From Thelephora terrestris (taxonomy: Eukaryota; Basidiomycota; Agaricomycetes; Thelephorales; Thelephoraceae), in assembly GCA_015956445.1 (NCBI GenBank), contig WIUZ02000023.1, positions 186,001 through 250,000 of the forward strand: a DNA stretch of 64,000 nt, given 5' to 3'. The position numbers were made by a program, and so were the translations under genes. How positions within the stretch are numbered: position 1 is the stretch's first letter; each line of letters begins with the position of its first letter. Under the pieces are notes generated by a model that was not told the origin of the DNA, made no database searches, and was given only the letters and a program-made list of their open reading frames with translations. Shown piece by piece: positions 52,214 through 62,700 of this stretch.

Positions 52214-55200
52214 ATGACCCACAAGTTCGCAAAACCAGTACTTCCCAGAAAGAAGGTATGGGTCAAACCTATATCTTCTCTACCAATTATCCCTTCAATA
52301 AATATTCCCTCCGACTTCCCATTGCAATTAGCCCAGGACATGAGTTCTGGTGAAGATGACTCTAACCCAGACTTTGAAGATAGCCTACCTGACCTACTAA
52401 CTCAGGAAGATGATTCTGACCTGGAATCTGATCCACCCTCCGACTACCATCAAAAACCCTGTGCTGTCTTCAAATACAAGAAGGTCAGCCAGAAAGTCCG
52501 ACCAGTTGCCATACAGATCCCAGAACACCAAAAACCTCAACGACAAATCCCAGGTAATCCCCTACAAAACCTCCCTATCCTACCCCATCATCCCTCAAAC
52601 TTTATCCCTACCACCAAGATCACCGCTGAACGAATGGATGAACTAGCCATAGACAAGCACGATGAATTGTGGCCTGAGGAACGGAAGCTACTACAACAGG
52701 TCCTCTGCCTAAACGAAAGAAGCATTGCTTTTGATGAAAGTGAAAGAGGAACCTTCCGTAATGACTATTTCTCAGACTACGTAATTCCGACTATTGAACA
52801 TGAACCCTGGATTGAGAAGAACATCCCTCTAGCCCAAAGCAAATATGACCAGATTATTAGCCTTCTCAAGGAAAAGGTTAAGGCTGGAGTGTATGAAAGA
52901 GCTCACACAGTCTACAGATCCAGATGGTTTTCAGTTCTGAAGAAGGATGGCAGTTTACGTCTTGTTCATGACCTCCAACGCCTTAATGGAATAACCATCA
53001 GAGATTCAGCAGTTCCTCCTATTATAGAAGAATTCGTGGAAGCCTATGCCGGACGAAGTGTTTATACTGTCCTAGACATGTATTGGGGTTTCCATGCAAG
53101 AGTATTGGATGTCCACAGTAGAGACTTGACCGCTTTCCACACCCCTTTAGGATCTTTCAGATTAACCTCATTACCCATGGGATATGTCAATGCTCCGGCG
53201 GAATTCCAAGCTTGTATGATGTTCATTCTACAAGACGAAATTCCAGACAAAGCAGGTGTATTCATTGACGACATTCCAATCAAAGGACCACCAACCAAGT
53301 ACCAAGGACCTGATGGTAAGGAAGAAACCATCCCAGAGAACCCAGGAATCAGACGATATATATGGGAACACCTTAATGACGTTAACAGAATCCTTCATAG
53401 GATAGGAGAAGCAGGTGGAACCATTTCAGCCAAGAAGATGCAGCTTTGCCAAGCCGAAGTAGAAATTGTTGGACACAAGTGCAGTGCCAAGGGACGTCAA
53501 CCAGTAGACAACCGTACCAAGAAAATTGAATCCTGGCCAGTACCTATTAACCTAAAGGAGGTTAGAGGATTCCTTGGTCTATGTGGAACTGTCCGGATTT
53601 GGATAGAAAATTTCAGCCTAATTGCCAAACCTTTGGTACATCTGTCCCGAAAAGGAGTAGATTTCACTTGGGGACCAGAACAGCAAGAAGCTTTTGATTG
53701 TCTCAAGAAAGAAGTATCCAAGGCCCCAGCGCTACGATCAATTGACTATACCAGTGACAAGCCAATCATATTATCTGTAGACACCAGCGAATACGGAATT
53801 GGAATGATACTTTCCCAGGAAGATGAAAACGGACGACGTGCTCCAGCCAGATATGGATCTATTCCTTTAACAGGATATAGTCTAAAGTATGGACAGTCAA
53901 AGTTAGAACTCTATGGATTATTCCGTGCCCTCCACAGATATAGAGCCCATATATCTGGTGTCAAGAATTTGATTGTGGAAGTTGACGCTTCAAGTATACG
54001 AGGAATGTTAGCACACCCAGACACCCTGCCAGCGGTATTGAACCGATGGATAAATGGAATCCAGCAGTTTACCTTCAAGCTAGTACATGTTCCAGCTCAC
54101 AGACACAAGGGACCAGACGCTTTATCTAGGAGAAGACATGCCACAGATGAAGAAGATGACGACCCTGAATCAGATGCAGAAGAATGGATCGACAGTTTGG
54201 TACTAGCAAGTGAAGTCCACAACCCTCCTCAAACATCAAGACCCTCCTTCATAACCCCTATACCCTCCTTTTCCCCAGCTCACACCCTTCCCCTCCCCAA
54301 CTTAGGTGATAACACCTTCCTAGACGACAATATGAAATACTCGTATGCAGTTGCCACCACCCATCAATACTCCAACCAGGACCTTGACAACATTCTCAGG
54401 TACCTAGTCACCAAGGAAACGCCCAAGTTCAGAACAACCAAGCAAAAGAAGTTGTTCCTCAGCAAAGCCAGACCTTTCTACCTGAAAGGGGCCCATATGT
54501 ACAAGCAACGTCCAGGAAAACCTCCTCAAGTAGTAATCTTCTCAGCAGAACGACAGAAGGAAATTCTATGGGAAGCTCATGAAGACATAGCCCATCACGG
54601 AGTCTGGGCAGTGGAGCAACACCTTACACTACGATATTACTGGCCTGGTATGAAAGATCAGATCAAGGAACACGTACGCAGTTGTCACACCTGTCAAATC
54701 AGAAGTACCAAGAAGATGCACATCCCAGTCACAATTTCCCACCCCCCAAGCCTGTTCAGTAAAGTACATGTGGACGTTATGAGCATGCCTCACGCAAAAG
54801 GAAAACGATGGCTCATCAGTTGTAGGGATGACCTTTCCGGAGTCACAGAATGCAAAGCTATAGCAAGAGATAAGGCCAAAGTCATGGCTCGCTTTTTCCT
54901 CAAGAAGATTATCCTCCGTTATGGGATAGTTCAGGAAGTAGTAACAGACAATGGACCCTCATTTGGGAAGGAATTCTCTGATCTTCTCCAGAAGTATGGA
55001 ATCCGTCACATCAAAATTTCTCCCTATAACTCCCAAGCCAATGGAGCAGTAGAACGTGGACACTATAACATCCGTGAAGCCCTAGTAAAGTTATGCAAAG
55101 GAGACCTATCCAAATGGCCTCTCTTTGTTCAAGCAGCTAACTATGCTGATCGAATCACGGTTCGAAAAGCGACAGGATATAGCCCATACTACTTGTTACA

Positions 55201-55759
55201 CGGAGTCCATCCCTTGTTACCAGGAGACCTCACTGATGCCACGTTTCTAGTAACAGACTTCAAACCAGGAATGACCAGAGATGAACTAGTACAAGCCAGA
55301 GCACGTCAGCTCTTAAGACTCCCAGAAGACATGGCTAGAGCACGCAGAATTCTTAAAAAGTCTAGATTCCAATCAAAGAAGGCTTATGAGAAGAAGTTCG
55401 CTAGACGAATAAGGAAAAAGTCGTATCAGTCAGATGACTTGGTCCTAGTACACAACAATCGGATTGAGAATAGTGTGTCTATCGAAAGGAAGACAGCCGA
55501 CAGATACATGGGACCATACCGCATTGGGAGACAAACCCAAGGAGGATCATACGTCCTTGAAGAAATGGATGGCAGTGAACTATTGGACCACGTAGCTGCC
55601 TATAGATTGATCCCTTATGTACAAAGACAAAACCTAGACCAATGGGCAGATCGGATTATGGAAGATAACGGAAACGACAGTGATATCTCCCAGGAACCAT
55701 CAGATGACAGTAACCAGGAAGCAACCCAAGACTCTGATTCGGATTCATCTGCTCATTAG
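52214..55759 (+). CDS. Pol of the gypsy element: reverse transcriptase, RNase H, integrase
   Basis: The first ATG of the open frame is 52214 (MTHKFAKPVLPRKK); the frame itself is open from further upstream. RT blocks: SRWFSVLKKDGSLRLVHDLQ, LTSLPMGYVNAPAEFQ and VFIDDIPIKG, with FIDD as the catalytic box (Y/F-x-D-D). RNase H: SVDTSEYGIGMILSQED, KLELYGLFRALH, VEVDASSIRGM. Integrase: zinc-binding H-H-C-C (HEDIAHHG ... CHTCQ), then catalytic Asp in HVDVMSMPHAKGKRW, VTDNGPSFGKEF and Glu in SQANGAVERGHYNIREAL. A GPYRIG block follows, and the C-terminus is acidic. Protease is absent here and lies in ORF1. The frame is intact, so the enzyme may be active: cytoplasmic cDNA synthesis and nuclear integration. 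Confidence 0.93.
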   Translation: MTHKFAKPVLPRKKVWVKPISSLPIIPSINIPSDFPLQLAQDMSSGEDDSNPDFEDSLPDLLTQEDDSDLESDPPSDYHQKPCAVFKYKKVSQKVRPVAIQIPEHQKPQRQIPGNPLQNLPILPHHPSNFIPTTKITAERMDELAIDKHDELWPEERKLLQQVLCLNERSIAFDESERGTFRNDYFSDYVIPTIEHEPWIEKNIPLAQSKYDQIISLLKEKVKAGVYERAHTVYRSRWFSVLKKDGSLRLVHDLQRLNGITIRDSAVPPIIEEFVEAYAGRSVYTVLDMYWGFHARVLDVHSRDLTAFHTPLGSFRLTSLPMGYVNAPAEFQACMMFILQDEIPDKAGVFIDDIPIKGPPTKYQGPDGKEETIPENPGIRRYIWEHLNDVNRILHRIGEAGGTISAKKMQLCQAEVEIVGHKCSAKGRQPVDNRTKKIESWPVPINLKEVRGFLGLCGTVRIWIENFSLIAKPLVHLSRKGVDFTWGPEQQEAFDCLKKEVSKAPALRSIDYTSDKPIILSVDTSEYGIGMILSQEDENGRRAPARYGSIPLTGYSLKYGQSKLELYGLFRALHRYRAHISGVKNLIVEVDASSIRGMLAHPDTLPAVLNRWINGIQQFTFKLVHVPAHRHKGPDALSRRRHATDEEDDDPESDAEEWIDSLVLASEVHNPPQTSRPSFITPIPSFSPAHTLPLPNLGDNTFLDDNMKYSYAVATTHQYSNQDLDNILRYLVTKETPKFRTTKQKKLFLSKARPFYLKGAHMYKQRPGKPPQVVIFSAERQKEILWEAHEDIAHHGVWAVEQHLTLRYYWPGMKDQIKEHVRSCHTCQIRSTKKMHIPVTISHPPSLFSKVHVDVMSMPHAKGKRWLISCRDDLSGVTECKAIARDKAKVMARFFLKKIILRYGIVQEVVTDNGPSFGKEFSDLLQKYGIRHIKISPYNSQANGAVERGHYNIREALVKLCKGDLSKWPLFVQAANYADRITVRKATGYSPYYLLHGVHPLLPGDLTDATFLVTDFKPGMTRDELVQARARQLLRLPEDMARARRILKKSRFQSKKAYEKKFARRIRKKSYQSDDLVLVHNNRIENSVSIERKTADRYMGPYRIGRQTQGGSYVLEEMDGSELLDHVAAYRLIPYVQRQNLDQWADRIMEDNGNDSDISQEPSDDSNQEATQDSDSDSSAH

Positions 55760-56093
55760 AATCACTTTTCCCTCCTTCTCCAAGATTCGTTACCCTATGC
55801 TCAATGCAAACACCTTACACGAAATTCCCTCCACCAAACACATGAAGATAGGCCAACGTATGCCCAACAGAAGAACACCATCAAAGAAACGTATGGAATT
55901 ATGTCAAAAGTTATGACATTCAGTCTAATCTAAATGGAGTAATCACCGCCCGATCACCGAACCTTATCAAAAACACGGAGCGCTCAGACTGCAACATAGA
56001 GCTCCGGACGGCGAACTCAAAACTCCAGTTCACCTCCTCTCCTTTCACCTTCACCAACTCTCGTCAACACATAGTCGTGTTGGCACTCTCGCG

Positions 56094-56104
56094 TATATTA
56101 AAAG
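56094..56104 (+). promoter_or_regulatory. TATA-like box before the accessory genes
   Basis: TATATTAAAAG lies about 120 bp upstream of the first accessory start (56219), consistent with a separate transcript. Not tested. Confidence 0.4.
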
Positions 56105-56218
56105 CTACAATTCCATTGGTACGTTACCAAACATTCCAGTCATTACCCCCTCATTCAACCTCCGTCGTTTCAACAGACAAACAAACCCTCCTTCCCCCAC
56201 TTCAAGTTTTTTCCTACC

Positions 56219-56506
56219 ATGTCCACCAAGACCCTCCGTCGTTCCCAATCAATCCTTGCTTTTCCCACCAAAGCCGACTTCCAAACGGAAAAGGAACTCC
56301 TCAAACACTATTACGAGAATAAGGACGCCCGCCTCGCCCTACTCCAGGCTGTCCGACAAGAGCAAGGCAACACGGAGGCCATCGTTTATTTTAGACACCA
56401 TCTCCTCCATTATCCTATCACAATCTACCCCAATACGTCCGAAGACTATATAGAGGAACTATTCGAATACCAGCTGTCTATACTTGACCCGTGGTCATAC
56501 ATCTAG
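56219..56506 (+). CDS. Accessory protein A1 of the gypsy element (95 aa)
   Basis: Starts MSTKTLRRSQSILAFPTKAD. It shares a core pattern with A2-A4: a helix with N-K/Q-x-A-R (ENKDARLALLQAVRQ), a hydrophobic strand ending in His (AIVYFRHHLLHYPITIYP), then S-E/D-x-(Y/F)-I-E-x-(L/I)-(F/I) (TSEDYIEELFEYQL). No intron. Lies between pol and the 3' LTR, same strand. Function unknown; no transmembrane segment or signal peptide. Confidence 0.68.
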   Translation: MSTKTLRRSQSILAFPTKADFQTEKELLKHYYENKDARLALLQAVRQEQGNTEAIVYFRHHLLHYPITIYPNTSEDYIEELFEYQLSILDPWSYI

Positions 56507-56767
56507 ATGTATAGTCGGTAACCCTCCTCTATCTAGATACAAAACTGCTCCTCCATTAAATCTATGCGTATATCCCACCATGTTAACGCCATCAAAAGAA
56601 CGATCAAATTAAAATGGAGGAACGATGAGTTGTCATCATGATGACTCAATATATCGGCCAACCACGAACGCCACGTCACAACGAAACAACCTCTCACAAC
56701 TTTCGTCTTTGTGGCCGCCTTTCATATTCCAACTCAGCGCACCCAGAAAACCTACACATCGGAAATC

Positions 56768-57203
56768 ATGGGAGTAAAATTGGTTTACTACGTTCAAGAT
56801 CCCAAAACACATCAATGGGAACTAGCGTAAGCTCTACGCTATGCACAACTTTTTAACACTCTGACCTCAAATCGGCCCCAGTATCAACCCTACCCCGCCA
56901 AGCTCAGACGAGTACCACCGATATGACACTGTACCTCTCATCGATTACATGGGACAGGGCTGGAAGACTGACGTCGAAGCCCTGGAATACTTAAAGACCA
57001 AGAAGAGCGCCCGAAAACTGATCTCACGTCAAGCTTGGACTTACATGTATCAAGGAGCAGGAGTAATGTACATCGTCCACCCCCTTTTCGAGGTACCCCT
57101 AGTCCTTGGCCCCCATGACAGCGAGGAAAGTATATTACGCAAGGTTACTATACGGCTGGATACTTTAAAGAGGGTAGCAGACAAGTACTCTGGGAACGTT
57201 TAA
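56768..57203 (+). CDS. Accessory protein A2 of the gypsy element (126 aa, one intron)
   Basis: Exons 56768-56826 and 56882-57203, with a 55-nt GTAAGC...CCCCAG intron. N-terminus MGVKLVYYVQDPKTHQWELA, then LIDYMGQGWKTDVEALEYLK, the core helix KKSARKLISRQAW, strand MYIVHPLFEVPLVLGP and HDSEESILRKVTIRL. It is clearly paralogous to A3 (the N-terminal xxDPxTxQW and D-Y-M-G-x-x-W blocks and the same intron position), which supports both gene models. Function unknown. Confidence 0.75.
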
Positions 57204-57606
57204 TTACCCTATGTACGGTATTCCCTACCTTGCCACCCCTATGTTTACGACGCCCCATTATTCCCTTCCCCTTCGTTCGTTCAACCAAGGAATAAACGAA
57301 CTTTTCATCATTCATACATTTCATCATCTCATCATGGGACTTCCGATGATGACACCCTTCTCCAGTTCACCAAGGCATCAAACTTTATTTTAGTATATCA
57401 CAATGTTTCGATCGAGACCCTGGTGCCTCCTTCTTTTCGGCACCGGATCATTACTTATTACGTATATGGCTCCCTTCTTCCCCACGTTTAATATTTGTCA
57501 TTCGCATTGCTTCACCAGCGTGTTCCTCTCGCTTTCCTTTCTCTTTCTCCCTTCCCCTAGTTCTTATCCCCCCCCCAGAACACTGCTTACTCTACGGTGT
57601 ACCCTC

Positions 57607-58027
57607 ATGGACACGCAACACTGCTTTATTTTAGACCCCTGCACCCGCCAATGGAAAAGCACGTACGCTCGTTTTCTTACGTATTTTTTATCAAGATTTT
57701 TGACACGCGCTCAGCCTTTCCTGGGAAACGCCCTGGAAGGTACACCACCACCCCTATTTCTACGAAGAAATCCTTGTAGTCGACTACATGGGATTAAACT
57801 GGGCAACCCCCAAAGACGTCCTCGAATACCTCCAGCAAAACCAGAGCGCCAGACGCCTCCTCCGAAGAATATCTGAAGACGTCCTGCTCACAGGATGGGA
57901 CACTACCTACATTGTCCACCCCCTCCTTAACCCACCATTATGCCTCAATACTTACCTCAGCGACGACGAGTTCATAGAATTAATTAATAATAGGCTAGCC
58001 ACCGAACAACGAGTCCGCGCTGGTTAG
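57607..58027 (+). CDS. Accessory protein A3 of the gypsy element (122 aa, one intron)
   Basis: Exons 57607-57662 and 57715-58027, with a 52-nt GTACGC...CTCAG intron. N-terminus MDTQHCFILDPCTRQWKST, then VVDYMGLNWATPKDVLEYLQ, core helix NQSARRLLRRIS, strand TTYIVHPLLNPPLCLNTYLS and DDEFIELINNRLA. The intron falls at the equivalent position and phase to that in A2, showing that A2 and A3 arose by duplication after intron gain. Function unknown. Confidence 0.75.
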
Positions 58028-58260
58028 GAATCATGCACATGTACTTCGCCTCACCTAACCCACCATGTTGATGACGTCGTGAGAAAAAGCTCACCCAAAT
58101 AAGGAAAGACGGACACACCAACTGTTATAACCAAAATCGGCGTCTCAACATGATTGGACCCACAGACACAAACAAATTGACGTGATGGCAACCGAGTCTG
58201 CCAGCACATCGCCTTCAAACAGCAAAACCATCTCACTATCACATCCCACCTCTCTTCCAC

Positions 58261-58581
58261 ATGCAAATCATCCACTACCACGTAAATCCACAAGGACTAG
58301 ATACGTATTGGACAACCGCCCTCGAGCTCTACTGCTATCTATATACCAACAAAAGCGAACGCACCCGTTTACGAACAATGGTCGACCAGTTAGGAAACCA
58401 CAATAACCGAATATTCATCATTCATCATCGCTGCGCTCCCTGGACCATATGCCTTGTGATGGGACAAACCGACGAGTCATTTGTACAGCACATTGAATGT
58501 CTCCTCCAAGGCGTGGGATTTGTAATCCCCCAAGACTATTCCATTCAAGGTATTTCAGCCACTTTATGTGCATTATCATAA
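58261..58581 (+). CDS. Accessory protein A4 of the gypsy element (106 aa)
   Basis: Starts MQIIHYHVNPQGLDTYWTTA, echoing the aromatic N-terminus of A2 and A3. Core: LYTNKSERTRLRTMVDQLG, strand NRIFIIHHRCAPWTICLVMG and TDESFVQHIECLLQG. Intronless. It ends 73 bp before the 3' LTR. Most diverged of the A2-A4 set, but the same order of elements is visible. Function unknown. Confidence 0.68.
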   Translation: MQIIHYHVNPQGLDTYWTTALELYCYLYTNKSERTRLRTMVDQLGNHNNRIFIIHHRCAPWTICLVMGQTDESFVQHIECLLQGVGFVIPQDYSIQGISATLCALS

Positions 58582-58654
58582 ATAAAGTCAGTATTGTTCT
58601 AGACTAGTTGGGATAATTGCGATCAGGGACGATCGTTTAAAAGTTCCCCGCGGA

Positions 58655-59785
58655 TGTCGGACATGAGAACAACCATGTCATTATTTATGATAATTCACCA
58701 CAACAAGATTAGATTAGATAAGATAACAGTCTTATCAGATAAGATTAGATTAGATAAGGACAAGAAACTCATGGAAAGTTACAGAAAGTTACAGAAAGTT
58801 CAGGAACATCCTAGAATACGCCGGAACATCCTGGAACTTGCCGGAATGTTCTAGAAGGTGACGGAACGTCACACCCCATGTGACACCGGTCACGCTTTTG
58901 TGACATTTTGTCACGCTTGTGACGTCTGTCACTCCATTAATTACCATAGAATACAGTAGAAGGCCATAGAACGTTCTAGAATAATCTCACATGAAAAAGT
59001 ATATAAAGAACTCACCCCCAGTTCTAAGGAAAGGCAACTCACCCATAACCTTTTACCCCTCTCTCTCTCTACCCAACAGCTGTTGGCCACTGGCCAGTAG
59101 TTGTCCCCTCTATCCCCTCTTCTCTCTATAACCCACCCTCTTTTACTCTACCCCTTTTCACCAAGACCCCTACTTTGCCTCACCTCCTTAGGCCTGAGTG
59201 GTTGAGTGATTTTCAGTAATCACATACCATTTTGAGCCCCACCTCTGTGTGAATAAGTTCTAAGTTTGGACTTCTGAATAAGCTTAGTACACTTGACTCT
59301 GTGACGTAGCAATATCCTTATCTCTGTTAGTGCTGAAGGCAGACCCTTCAGGCAGAGAGTATTCTACCTCAGACTAGTGACTGACTAGGTGACAGACAGA
59401 TTTAGTAATAGTACCACATTGGTATCCGACGTATCAGTATCTCAGACATATCAAGAAGTTTATCTTATCAAGACAGGTCCTCAAGTTTCAGCAGTATCAA
59501 GTTATCAGACGTATCTCAGCAGCATTTGGACGTACCTCAGCAGTATATTGACAGATCATCAAAACTACTCAGACATATCAGCACAGCCTCAGAAGTATTA
59601 GCACAGCCACCCCCTTAACACAGCCACAGCACAGCCACTTACACAACCACAGTGCACAGCATTCTACACAGCCTTCTTCACAGCCTCATACACAGCCTCG
59701 ATCGTATCAGTTTCACACATCATTATCTCCATTCCCGATCATCAGCATAGATCAGAAACTCCATTCTTATCAAGATCAGCAACCC
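58655..59785 (+). repeat. 3' LTR of the gypsy element, truncated
   Basis: Equals 41783-42913 with no length difference; every stretch compared was identical. The last ~289 bp of the LTR are missing because F1 copy 2 starts at 59786. No purine tract stands directly before the LTR; the preceding bases are AAAGTTCCCCGCGGA. Confidence 0.85.
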
Positions 59786-62700
59786 TGTCAGGGCCACTCT
59801 ACCCTAACAACTACCAGTGCACTGAGCCGACTCCGCAGAGTACTCACTAGTCCAACTAGTTTGTGAGAGAACGATCACGTCTCTATTCTTCCGGTAGGTT
59901 GTCCGAGGTCACTACAAGTCAGGTCGAAATCCTAAAGAGAAACCCAACCTAAACCGTACTTCGTTCGGTTTAACAAGCAAGGGTTTATCCCTACAACAGG
60001 ATTGATGACTCCACCAGTTGATCGACTGGACGCTCGAGGTGTTCTAATATGACTGCTGGGAGTCTATAGTTACGAGGCGCAGTTGACGCGCAGAGCGGGA
60101 GGGAGAGCAGATGGGGGTGTCTTGGATCAAACAAGAAACTCTGACTTGTCCTTAACTGCAACTGGGCTGAGAAGGGCAGAGGATTTCCTGAGGTAACAAA
60201 ACTAAGGTACTACGATACAGCCACAGTTGCTACTTATACTAAAGGAGTGGCCATGACGTCAATACCCTAATATACCCTTATCAAGCCAGAACAAAGGGAG
60301 ATAAGGAGTGTGAGAACGCTAAGTAAGGGAAGCGAACAAAGGTGACGCGTGGGAGAATAAAAGACAAAGGGCCTTACTAGCGTGTGAAGGATTGCATAAA
60401 AGATAAGAAATGTCCGCATGAAACATAGGGGTAAAGATAACACTAGTCCAAATGGAAATAGGAGCATGGGGTCGTGAAAGTTCGTACCTGGGGATCTCAC
60501 CCAAGGGCCAGGTGTCAATCTCCCTTTACATGGCCTCTGCCAGCTGGATTCGGGAGTAGAGACATTCAACATCCCTTGTTGTCTGTAGGCGGTAACAGCA
60601 TCACAGACAAGTGGCAACCTCAACGTACGTCCGAACATGAGGAGGTCGGGCCTAGACTCATGGGACATGAGGGATTACAGATTCGCCGGCGTTTCACGCT
60701 AACGGCTACTCCACATGCGCTGGGCTAACCAGAAGGATCCTAAGGCGATACTTCCGAATAACGGCGAGTCCTTCCTCCGGTTAGGAGACTGTGATGTGAC
60801 TGTCCACGTGTGTGATCAGGGTCCAGGGTTGTTCGTAATCGTAAAGTCATGAGGGGTCGTAAAAAGGGGTTCGTGATGTCATAAAGGAGTCATCAGGGTC
60901 TTGAGACCTAATTTTAGTGCGCGCGCGTTCTAGGCGTTCCGGAACGAAGTTCTTCCAAGGCCGTCCCGCGGGCCGAGGTGTCAGCTTGATGTAGTAAGCC
61001 AACGATGATGGTACAGGGGCGGAAGTTGATGTGACCCGGACCAATGAGGTTCGTCGAGGTAGGTCACGTGAAGGATCACCGATCTAGGCTATAAGAAGGA
61101 CGTCTTCTTGGAGCCATCCTTGATCAGCAACACCAGCAACTTCCCCATTATCTTACCAAAACATGTCCTTCCCCAACAACCATACCTACAAAGTCGCCAA
61201 TGGTATCTCCACCATCTCTCGCATCGATCGTCGTGCCGCCGCTCGCAAGTCTTACGCCTGTGCGGCTGGGACTCCCTATACCACGGATGACCAGGTATGG
61301 GGGAGAGCTAGAGCTTTCTGTGCTAGCACTAACGCTTCCTCTAGGTAGAGGAACGTTCTTTTGGGCGTTGATGTCCAGCTAACGGCTTCTAGATCTTGGA
61401 GGTCGTCACGGAGGTGGACGCCGAACGTCTCAGGGAGACGATGCCTCATTTGATGGGGTTGACCTGGGACGATGAGCTCTGGGTCCGCACGATTATCGCT
61501 GAGAAGGTAGCCTTCCGAATGAGGGGTAGGTTCGGGGAGCTGGAGCATCCGGTCAAGAAGGAGCTCTGGTACACCCTGCAGAGGGGAATCTACGATCAGG
61601 ACCTATTGGAGCATGGAGCAACCGTTCCTCGAGCCGTCCGCCAGGCCACTGTTGCCACGTCATTGTTATGGTCGCTCGTTCGGGAGGGGGAGAGCAAGGT
61701 AGGTTCTCCGTTTGAATATTCGAGTATGACTCTCGATTAATCAAACTGCCTAGGTTGAGCGTTTGGAGCGCGAGGTGAAGGAGGCGAAAGCAGACGTCCT
61801 TCGTCTATCAGCCGAGGGTCTTCAATTGAAGGAGACCTTGGCCGCCTTCCAACAGGGGACAAACGAGGCGTTAGAGGCAATGGTCGCCAACCATCAAGAG
61901 TTGATCGCCGGGTTGAAGGTTAGGGATAACAACATTAAGGGGGCGTTGGCTAGAAGGGATGAAAAGGTAATGCCGCTTTCATCATTGCTTAAAATGATGG
62001 AAGCTGACATTTCCTAGACTGAAGAACTCGAGAACGTAGTGGCAGTATTGACGGCGCAGGTCGAGTCCTTGCAGGACAAGACCTGTAACTGCAAGGAGGG
62101 TCCCAAATTGGTTGGTCAGGGGACCGCCGATGTTCCATTCGAGCTGGAGTACGCCGACGAGGTGGTACTCCCATCGCCTAATCCATCGTCTTATGCGACG
62201 CCTCCGATCGAGAACGCGGTTCCCGTTCCGACACCAGGTCCGGCTTCCACCTTGGCCGCTTCCGACAAGGAGAACTGTGGGCGCTGCGTCTTGCAGCCGA
62301 TCCATCAGTTGGTGAAGATCGAGGATGAGGTCATGGAGGTTGACCGAGCTGAAGATGCTCCGAGGGTCGCCGAGGTACGTCCGGTGACTAAGGGGCAACG
62401 TTGCAAGCGCTCTCGACGCCGTCCTGCTCATTGCATGGTTCCGTCGGCTAATCCCTATCCTCGACCAGTTGAGTCGGATGGTGACCAGTCTGGTCGAGGT
62501 GGAGGACGAGAGTTCCGCCATCGGGTCCACCGTCCCTACCGACAGGTCGAGTCGGAGATCCAGCTTCGCCACCAGCTACGACTCGCAAGACAGGATCCCA
62601 CCCAGGGGTCCGACGAGGGAGACGGAGGGTCGCTTGCCGACTACGTCGATAGTGCTGTCGAGCAGTCACCCAGTGATGGCGATGTGGGACCAGGTGTTCC

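Larger units (their letters stand above)
41783..59785 (+). mobile_element. Large Ty3/gypsy LTR retrotransposon (~18 kb) with accessory genes
   Basis: Order: 5' LTR (41783-43202), PBS, a very long gag-protease region (43310-50610, now split by a 1-nt shift and one TGA), a 1.5 kb CT-rich leader, pol (52214-55759), four small paralogous genes (56219-58581) and the 3' LTR (58655-59785, truncated). The order RT-RNase H-integrase places it in Ty3/gypsy. The retained LTR segments have equal lengths with no indel and look essentially identical, so insertion was recent. The 3' LTR lacks its last ~289 bp, where F1 copy 2 begins directly. Length and gene content are far above the usual 5-8 kb of fungal gypsy elements. 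Confidence 0.87.
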
